NCBI RefSeq assembly: GCF_016907435.1
Contig: NZ_JAFBBZ010000001.1
Coordinates: 4,030,001 to 4,094,000, forward strand
Reading direction: 5' to 3'
Source of the DNA: Nocardioides salarius
Lineage (GTDB): Bacteria; Actinomycetota; Actinomycetes; Propionibacteriales; Nocardioidaceae
DNA length: 64,000 nt
Below, piece by piece: positions 58,334 through 64,000 of the stretch. Position numbers and translations under genes: made by a program. How positions within the stretch are numbered: the first letter of the stretch is position 1; the number at the start of each line of letters is the position of its first letter. The notes under the pieces are model-generated. The model was given only the letters and a program-made list of their open reading frames with translations. It did no database searches and was not told the DNA's origin.

Positions 58334-59935
58334 TCACACCGCCTGGTGGACGGTGCGCCCGGCCACCAGGGTGCGCAGCAGCCGGGGCAGCTCGGCGCCG
58401 GGCTCGAGCACGGGCACGCCGTCGGCGTCGACGCCCGACGGGGTCTCCCACACGGCCAGGTCGGCCACCCAGCCCCGGGCCAGCCGGCCCCGGTGGTCCT
58501 GCGCGGCCGCCAGCCAGCCGCCGCGGGTGTGGGCGGCCAGCGCCGCCAGCGGCGCCAGCCCCTGGCCGGGGACGCGGTGGTGCACCGCCGCGCGCACGGC
58601 CGCCCACGGGCCCAGCGTCGTGACGGGTGAGTCCGAGCCGAACGCCAGCGGCACCCCGGCCGCGGCCAGGTCGCGGAAGGGGTTGGTCTCGCGCCAGCGC
58701 TCGCTGAGGCGGGCGGCGTACATGCCCGAGGGCCCGCCCCACAGGCCGTCGAACATCGGCTGCACGCTGGCGGTGACGCCCAGGCGTCCGAGCACGCCGA
58801 TGGTGGCCGCCGAGGGCATCTCGACGTGCTCGAGGCGGTGCCTCCCGGCCCGGACGGCGTCGTCGCCGAGCTCGGCCGCCGCGGCCGCGAACCCCTCGCC
58901 GATCGCGTCGAGCGCCGCGTCGCCGATGCAGTGGAAGCCGGCCTGCAGCCCCGCGCGCGTGCACGCCACGACGTGCTCGTGCACCTGCGCGGCGTCGACG
59001 TAGGCGTGCCCGCAGGTCGGCGCGTCGGCGTACGCCGCTCCCAGCGCGGCGGTGCGCGAGCCGAACGCGCCGTCGGCCACGAGGTCGCCGGCCAGGCCGG
59101 CCACCCCCAGCCGCGCGGCGGTCTCGACCGCCATCAGCTCGCCCCAGTAGACGGTCGCGGCGAGCCCGACCTCGTCGGCCGCCTGGCGCACCAGGGCGAT
59201 CTCGGCCTCGGGGCCGATGTGCGGGGCGGCGTTCTCGTGGAAGCCGGCGATGCCCGCGCCGGCCATCGCGTGGCAGGCCGCCCGCGCCGCGTCGAGGCGC
59301 TCGACGTCGCCGATCAGGTTCTCGAGGGTGTGCCGCACGGCGTGGTGGGCGTCGCGCTCGACACGGCCGTCGGGCGTCCAGCCCTGCAGGTCGGGCAGGC
59401 CCGGCACCAGCGAGGCGAGCGCGGGGGAGACGACGGAGGAGTGCCCGTCGACGCGGGTCAGGTAGGTGCGCCGGCCCGGCGCGGCCCGCTCGAGCTCGTC
59501 GCCGGTGGGCGGGCGGCCTGCGCGCCACGGCGTCTCGTCCCAGCCCTGGCCGACCAGCACCGCGTCGTCGGGGTGGCGCCGCGCGTGCCGGGCGAGCGCG
59601 TCGAGGACGTCGTCGAGCCCGGTGGCGGCGGCGTACGTCGGCCCGGAGAGGTCGAGGCCCGTCAGCGCGAAGCCGGTGCGCACGGTGTGCACGTGGCTGT
59701 CGACGAAGGAAGGGGTGACCAGGGCGCCGTCGAGCGCGACCACCTGCGGGGCGCCGTCGCCGGTGCCGGCCCACGCGTCGGCGTCGTCCTCGCTGCCCAG
59801 CGCCACCACCCGGCCGTCCTCGACCGCGAGGGCCGTGGGGCCCCCGCCGGGCCGGGCCGGCGTCGTCGGGTCGAGGAGCCGGGCGCCGCGCAGCACGGTG
59901 CGGCGGGCCCGGGCGGAGGGGGCGGGGGCGTCCAT
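58334..59935 (-). CDS. Amidohydrolase, YtcJ-like
   Basis: The 533-residue metal-dependent hydrolase has the HxH site TPSFVDSHVHTVRTG (about 77-85), VDGHSSVV, FHCIGDAALDAIGEGF, RLEHVEM and FGSDSPVTTLGPW. The order matches the amidohydrolase_3/YtcJ group. Substrates of this group are largely unknown. It is convergent with the RNase H gene, eight bases away, and divergent from the ABC exporter. Confidence 0.88.
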   Translation of the reverse strand: MDAPAPSARARRTVLRGARLLDPTTPARPGGGPTALAVEDGRVVALGSEDDADAWAGTGDGAPQVVALDGALVTPSFVDSHVHTVRTGFALTGLDLSGPTYAAATGLDDVLDALARHARRHPDDAVLVGQGWDETPWRAGRPPTGDELERAAPGRRTYLTRVDGHSSVVSPALASLVPGLPDLQGWTPDGRVERDAHHAVRHTLENLIGDVERLDAARAACHAMAGAGIAGFHENAAPHIGPEAEIALVRQAADEVGLAATVYWGELMAVETAARLGVAGLAGDLVADGAFGSRTAALGAAYADAPTCGHAYVDAAQVHEHVVACTRAGLQAGFHCIGDAALDAIGEGFAAAAAELGDDAVRAGRHRLEHVEMPSAATIGVLGRLGVTASVQPMFDGLWGGPSGMYAARLSERWRETNPFRDLAAAGVPLAFGSDSPVTTLGPWAAVRAAVHHRVPGQGLAPLAALAAHTRGGWLAAAQDHRGRLARGWVADLAVWETPSGVDADGVPVLEPGAELPRLLRTLVAGRTVHQAV

Positions 59936-60094
59936 GGCGTCACTGTAGGGGCGGGTGAGCGGGGGTGATCAGGGGTGATCAGGGTGGGTGGGGTGAGCGG
60001 GGCTGCGGGGCCGAGCAGGAATAGCCTCGGGTGCCGCGGGGTTGGCCCGCGGTCCGGGCAGACCGGTCGAGCGTGCGACGAGACGGGGGGAACG

Positions 60095-61963
60095 GTGAGC
60101 CAGCAGGCAGGGTCGGACCGGGCGGCAGCGAGCCGGGCCACGACCACTCGCGACGGGTTCGCCGTGCTGTGGGTCGCCATCAAGCGCGAGCCGTGGGTCT
60201 TCGCGGTCTCCGCGCTGGGCAGCGTGCTCTTCGGTGCCCTGACGGTGGCCGACGCGTGGGTGCTGGGCTGGTCGACGGAGAACGTCGTGCTGCCCGCCCT
60301 CGAGACCGGCGAGGTCGGTGCGGGGATGCTGTGGGCGGTGCTGGCGCTCTTCCTGGGCGTGGCCATCCTGCGCGCGGTCGGCATCGTCGCGCGGCGCCTG
60401 GGCGCCGGCATCATGCAGTACCGGATGCAGGCGCACACCCGCCGTGCCGTGACCCGCCAGTACCTGGCCCTGCCGATGGAGTGGCACCAGCGCCACCCGA
60501 CCGGGCAGCTGCTCTCCAACGCCAACTCCGACGTCGAGGCCGCCTGGGGCCCGGTCGCGCCGCTGCCGATGGCGGTCGGCACGGTCGCGATGATGGTCAT
60601 CGCGGTGGTCCAGATGCTCGTCGCCGACCTGGTGCTGGCCGTGGTCGGGCTGCTCGTCTTCCCCGCGGTGATCGCCGCCAACGTCGTCTTCCAGCGCCTC
60701 AGCTCGCCGCTGATGACCCGGGCGCAGCAGCTGCGCGCGGAGCTCTCGGAGGTCGCCCACGAGTCCTTCGACGGCGCCATGGTCGTCAAGACCCTGGGCC
60801 GCGAGGGCGAGGAGACCGCCCGGTTCTCGGCGAAGGCCCAGGAGCTGCGCGGGGTGCTGGTGCGCGCCGGGCGCATCCGAGCGGCCTTCGACCCCTCCCT
60901 CGCGGCGCTGCCCAACCTGGGCGTGCTGGTCGTGCTGGCCGTCGGGGTCGCGCGGGTGCAGAGCGGTGCCACCGACCCCGGCAACGTCGTGCAGGTGGCC
61001 TACCTGCTGACCATCGTCTCCTTCCCGATCCGCTCGATCGGCTGGCTGCTGGGGGAGTTCCCCCGCAGCGTCGTGGGCTTCCGGCGGGTCACCAGCGTGC
61101 TCGAGGCCACCGGCGAGATGCCGTACGGCCACGCGGCGCTGGCGCGCACCGGCCGCGGCGGCGCGCACCTCGAGATCGACGGCCTGAGCTACTCCCACGT
61201 CCCCGGCCAACGGCTCCTCGACGACCTGCGCTTCAGCGTCGAGCCGGGGCGCACCGTGGCGCTGGTGGGAGCCACCGCCTCCGGCAAGAGCACCCTGACC
61301 TCGTTGGTCAGCCGCCTGGTCGACCCCGACGCCGGCCGGATCCTCCTCGACGGCCAGGACGTGCGCGACCTCGCGCCCGGCCAGCTGGCCCGGGCCGTCT
61401 CGCTGGTGGCCCAGACCGCCTTCCTCTTCGACGACACCGTGCGCGGCAACATCACCCTGGGGGCCGACGTCAGCGACGAGGAGGTGTGGTCTGTGCTGCG
61501 CGCGGCCCAGGCCGACGGGTTCGTCGCCGCCCTGCCGCACGGCCTCGACAGCCGGCTCGGCGAGCGCGGCACCTCGCTCTCCGGCGGTCAGCGCCAGCGG
61601 ATCTCGCTGGCCCGGGCGCTCGTGCGCCGGCCCCGGCTGCTGGTGCTCGACGACGCGACGTCCGCGGTCGACCCCGAGGTCGAGGCACGCATCCTGGCGG
61701 CGCTGCGCTCGGGTGCCGACGGCGCCGAGCGCCCGAGCCTGCTGGTCGTGGCCTACCGCAAGGCCACGATCGGGCTGGCCGACGAGGTCGTGCACCTGGA
61801 GGGCGGGCGCGTCGTCGACCGCGGCACCCACGACGAGCTGCTGGCGCGCAACCCCTCCTACGCCGCGCTGGTCAACGCCTACGAGGACGAGGCCGGCCCC
61901 GACGGCGTCGGAGCCACCAGCGCCACCACCACCGGCACCAGCACCGCAGGAGAGCCGTCATGA
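60095..61963 (+). CDS. ABC exporter subunit with degenerate ATP site
   Basis: The 622-residue half-transporter has a six-helix ABC transmembrane domain (about 25-330) and an ATPase (about 360-590). Walker A is GATASGKST and the signature is canonical LSGGQRQR. The Walker B end reads LLVLDDATSAVD, with Asp in place of the catalytic Glu, and the H-loop His is replaced by Tyr (VVAYRKAT). This is the degenerate half of a heterodimeric exporter. GTG 60095 follows a G-rich site. Its stop overlaps the next gene (ATGA). Confidence 0.93.
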   Translation: MSQQAGSDRAAASRATTTRDGFAVLWVAIKREPWVFAVSALGSVLFGALTVADAWVLGWSTENVVLPALETGEVGAGMLWAVLALFLGVAILRAVGIVARRLGAGIMQYRMQAHTRRAVTRQYLALPMEWHQRHPTGQLLSNANSDVEAAWGPVAPLPMAVGTVAMMVIAVVQMLVADLVLAVVGLLVFPAVIAANVVFQRLSSPLMTRAQQLRAELSEVAHESFDGAMVVKTLGREGEETARFSAKAQELRGVLVRAGRIRAAFDPSLAALPNLGVLVVLAVGVARVQSGATDPGNVVQVAYLLTIVSFPIRSIGWLLGEFPRSVVGFRRVTSVLEATGEMPYGHAALARTGRGGAHLEIDGLSYSHVPGQRLLDDLRFSVEPGRTVALVGATASGKSTLTSLVSRLVDPDAGRILLDGQDVRDLAPGQLARAVSLVAQTAFLFDDTVRGNITLGADVSDEEVWSVLRAAQADGFVAALPHGLDSRLGERGTSLSGGQRQRISLARALVRRPRLLVLDDATSAVDPEVEARILAALRSGADGAERPSLLVVAYRKATIGLADEVVHLEGGRVVDRGTHDELLARNPSYAALVNAYEDEAGPDGVGATSATTTGTSTAGEPS

Positions 61964-63771
61964 GTGCCGTCCGTGCCGCCTCGACCTCGGGCACCGCGCT
62001 CGACACCGGCGAGGAGATGCGCGCGATCGAGACGATCCGCCGCGGACTGCACCACTCGCCCGAGCTGACCGTCGGCATCCGCACGACCCTGGCCTACGCC
62101 GTGCTCGCCTCGGCGGGCCAGGTCGTGGTGCCGGTCGCGGTCCAGCAGACCCTCGACCGCGGGCTCGGCGCCGAGGGCGGCCCCGACCTCGCCTTCACCG
62201 CCTGGATGGGGGTGCTGGCCGCGCTGGCCATCGTGCTGACGTCGTGGGCGTCGTACAAGATGACCAGCCGGCTCTTCCGCACCGCCGAGGGCGGGCTGGC
62301 CACGCTGCGCACCAAGGCCTTCCGCCACGTCCACGACCTGCCGCTGCTGACCCAGAACACCGAGCGCCGCGGCGCCCTGGTCGCCCGGGTCACCAGCGAC
62401 GTCGACCAGGTCAGCCAGTTCCTGGTCTTCGGCGGCCTGCTGTTCGTGGTCAGCATCGGGCAGGTCGTGATCGCGACCGCGGTGATGCTCGTCTACTCCT
62501 GGCAGCTCACGCTGGTGGTGTGGCTGTGCTTCGCACCGCTGTTCGCCTCGCTGAAGTACTTCCAGCGCAAGCTGTCGCAGGCCTACGGCACCGTGCGCCG
62601 CCAGGTCGGCGTGATGCTCTCGGCCATCTCCGAGCCGGTCGTCGGCGCCGCGGTGGTCCGGTCGTACGCCGTGCAGTCGCGCACCCAGGACCGCATCGAC
62701 GAGGCCGTCGACGCGCACCGCGTCGCGAGCACCCGTGCCCAGGGCTTCACGGCCTTCTCCTTCTCGCTCGGCGGCGTCTCGGCGGGGCTGGCCAACGCCG
62801 GCGTCATCGTGGTGGGCGTGCTGCTGGGCCTGGACGGCGACATCACCGCCGGCGAGATCCTCGCCTTCGCGTTCCTGGTCACGCTCTTCGTGGGACCGGT
62901 CCAGATGGGCACCCAGATCCTCACCGACGCCCAGCTCGCGATCGCGGGCTGGCGCCGGGTGATCGGCATCCTCGACACCCCCGCCGACCTCGTCGACCCC
63001 GGGCCCGAGGGCCACGACCTGCCGCCGGGCCCGATCGACGTGCGCTTCGAGGACGTCACCTTCGCCTACCCCGGCGGCCCGCCGGTGCTGCGGGACGTCG
63101 ACATGTCCATCGACGCGGGTCGCCGGGTGGCGATCGTGGGGGAGACGGGCTCGGGGAAGTCGACCTTCGCCAAGCTCCTGACCCGGCTCATGGACCCCTC
63201 GGAGGGCGCCGTGCTGCTCGACGGGGTCGACGTGCGCGACATCGCCCAGGCCACCCTGCGCCGCAGCGTCGTGCTGGTGCCGCAGGAGGGGTTCCTCTTC
63301 GACGACACCATCACCGCCAACGTGCGCTACGGCCGCCTCGACGCCTCCGAGGCCGACATCTGGGCCAGCGCGGAGGAGCTGGGCCTGGGGGACTGGCTGG
63401 CGGGGCTGCCGGCCGGGCTCGAGACCCGCGTGGGCCAGCGCGGCGACTCGCTGTCGGCCGGTGAGCGCCAGCTCGTGGCGCTGCTGCGCGCGCACCTGGC
63501 CGACCCCGACCTGCTGGTGCTCGACGAGGCCACCAGCGCGGTCGACCCGTCGCTGGAGATGCGGATCGGGCGTGCCCTCGAGCGGTTGATGAGCGGTCGC
63601 ACCTCGGTCACCATCGCGCACCGGATGTCGACGGCCGAGGCCGCCGACGAGGTGGTCGTCGTCGACGCCGGCCGCATCGTGCAGCGCGGGCCGCACGCCG
63701 ACCTCGTCGCCCAGCCGGGATCGGTCTACGCGGGCCTGCACGCGTCGTGGGTGGCCCAGCAGGGGCGCTGA
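61960..63771 (+). CDS. ABC exporter partner subunit
   Basis: The 603-residue half-transporter has a six-helix domain (about 40-330). Its ATPase (about 360-595) has Walker A GETGSGKST, canonical Walker B LLVLDEATSAVD and H-loop TIAHRMST. Its signature is LSAGERQL rather than LSGGQ. Together with the upstream subunit it gives one intact and one degenerate site, as in the TM287/288-type drug/lipid exporters. The two genes overlap by 4 bases. The substrate is unknown. Confidence 0.93.
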   Translation: MSAVRAASTSGTALDTGEEMRAIETIRRGLHHSPELTVGIRTTLAYAVLASAGQVVVPVAVQQTLDRGLGAEGGPDLAFTAWMGVLAALAIVLTSWASYKMTSRLFRTAEGGLATLRTKAFRHVHDLPLLTQNTERRGALVARVTSDVDQVSQFLVFGGLLFVVSIGQVVIATAVMLVYSWQLTLVVWLCFAPLFASLKYFQRKLSQAYGTVRRQVGVMLSAISEPVVGAAVVRSYAVQSRTQDRIDEAVDAHRVASTRAQGFTAFSFSLGGVSAGLANAGVIVVGVLLGLDGDITAGEILAFAFLVTLFVGPVQMGTQILTDAQLAIAGWRRVIGILDTPADLVDPGPEGHDLPPGPIDVRFEDVTFAYPGGPPVLRDVDMSIDAGRRVAIVGETGSGKSTFAKLLTRLMDPSEGAVLLDGVDVRDIAQATLRRSVVLVPQEGFLFDDTITANVRYGRLDASEADIWASAEELGLGDWLAGLPAGLETRVGQRGDSLSAGERQLVALLRAHLADPDLLVLDEATSAVDPSLEMRIGRALERLMSGRTSVTIAHRMSTAEAADEVVVVDAGRIVQRGPHADLVAQPGSVYAGLHASWVAQQGR

Positions 63772-63804
63772 GCCCCGCCCGCCCCTCCGGGGGATGATGG
63801 GGCC

Positions 63805-64000
63805 ATGACCGACCAGCTCGCCCCCGACGTGGCCGCACGCCTCAAGCGCACCAGCGACGGGCTGGTGCCGGCCGTGGCCCAGCAGCACGACACCGGCGAG
63901 GTGCTGATGCTGGGCTGGATGGACGACACCGCGCTGGCCCGCACCCTGTCCACCGGCCGGGCCACCTACTGGTCGCGCAGCCGGGGCGAGTACTGGGTCA
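63805..64000 (+). CDS. hisI: Phosphoribosyl-AMP cyclohydrolase (partial, right edge)
   Basis: The first 65 residues are in the window. They contain VLMLGWMDDTALARTLSTGRATYWSRSRGEYW (positions about 33-64), the HisI signature region. The enzyme opens the purine ring of phosphoribosyl-AMP in histidine biosynthesis. The C-terminus with the zinc-binding Cys residues lies outside the window. It starts 33 bases after the ABC exporter. Confidence 0.92.
   Translation, partial: MTDQLAPDVAARLKRTSDGLVPAVAQQHDTGEVLMLGWMDDTALARTLSTGRATYWSRSRGEYWV

Noticed and set aside
59957..59986. GGGGTGATCA direct repeats upstream of the ABC exporter
   Set aside because: Two short copies only, in a G-rich stretch; no clear link to a promoter or regulator was found.

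Overview
The window is high-GC actinobacterial DNA. GTG starts are frequent, non-coding strands carry long open frames, and the fatty-acid, 16S and neighbourhood patterns fit Nocardioidaceae (a Nocardioides-like organism). This placement rests on gene content and 16S appearance, not on a database search.

Positions 1-1860 look like the right end of an integrated element: a Cys-containing partial gene, a small HTH protein, a tyrosine recombinase, a small Cys-containing protein, and then a tRNA 3'-end-like remnant. Chromosomal housekeeping genes follow: PIG-L deacetylase, MscS channel, a CAT-anticodon tRNA, a secreted collagen-like/tail-collar protein, a GAF-ANTAR regulator, an FNT transporter, a DUF3072 protein, a sulfotransferase and an LCP cell-wall ligase. 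After these come a 1081-residue hybrid histidine kinase with a Ser/Thr kinase upstream of it, tyrS and an FMN 2-hydroxy-acid oxidase. A complete rRNA operon (16S-23S-5S, no tRNA in the spacer) spans 17.2-23.0 kb, with a recognisable promoter and terminator.

From 23.0 to 26.7 kb lie an Arg-rich TPR protein, a membrane-anchored unknown, an alpha/beta hydrolase, a DUF3145 protein and a secreted unknown. From 26.8 to 33.4 kb, on the minus strand, is the fatty-acid synthase II locus in the order fasR-like regulator, fabD, fabH, acpP, fabF, accD. FabD carries an extra C-terminal domain resembling a biotinyl/lipoyl hammerhead without the lysine motif. Structured palindromes lie upstream of the regulator. 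Next come an alpha/beta hydrolase, aceE (pyruvate dehydrogenase E1), a DUF3052 protein, an acyl-CoA synthetase overlapping an AhpE-like peroxiredoxin, and tRNA-Val(TAC).

From 40.9 to 49.2 kb are two tightly packed plus-strand groups. The first is a small Tat-type signal protein, a DUF4331 protein and a His-rich protein. The second is a lipid-type operon: a fatty acyl-CoA reductase/HAD phosphatase fusion, a zinc dehydrogenase, a 16-codon linker ORF, a LarA-like protein and a PlsC-like acyltransferase. This second group is the best candidate in the window for an incompletely described pathway.

From 49.2 to 53.0 kb a secreted TasA/camelysin-like protein sits between arrays of 21-bp repeats and a pair of 36-bp direct repeats. 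It is followed by minus-strand DyP peroxidase, PCu(A)C copper chaperone and a membrane protein. The right end holds an acyl-CoA synthetase, an MhuD-type haem-degrading monooxygenase, the NIF3 / zinc-ribbon / RNase H-phosphatase operon (its middle gene apparently starting with CTG), an amidohydrolase, a heterodimeric ABC exporter with one degenerate ATP site, and the start of hisI.
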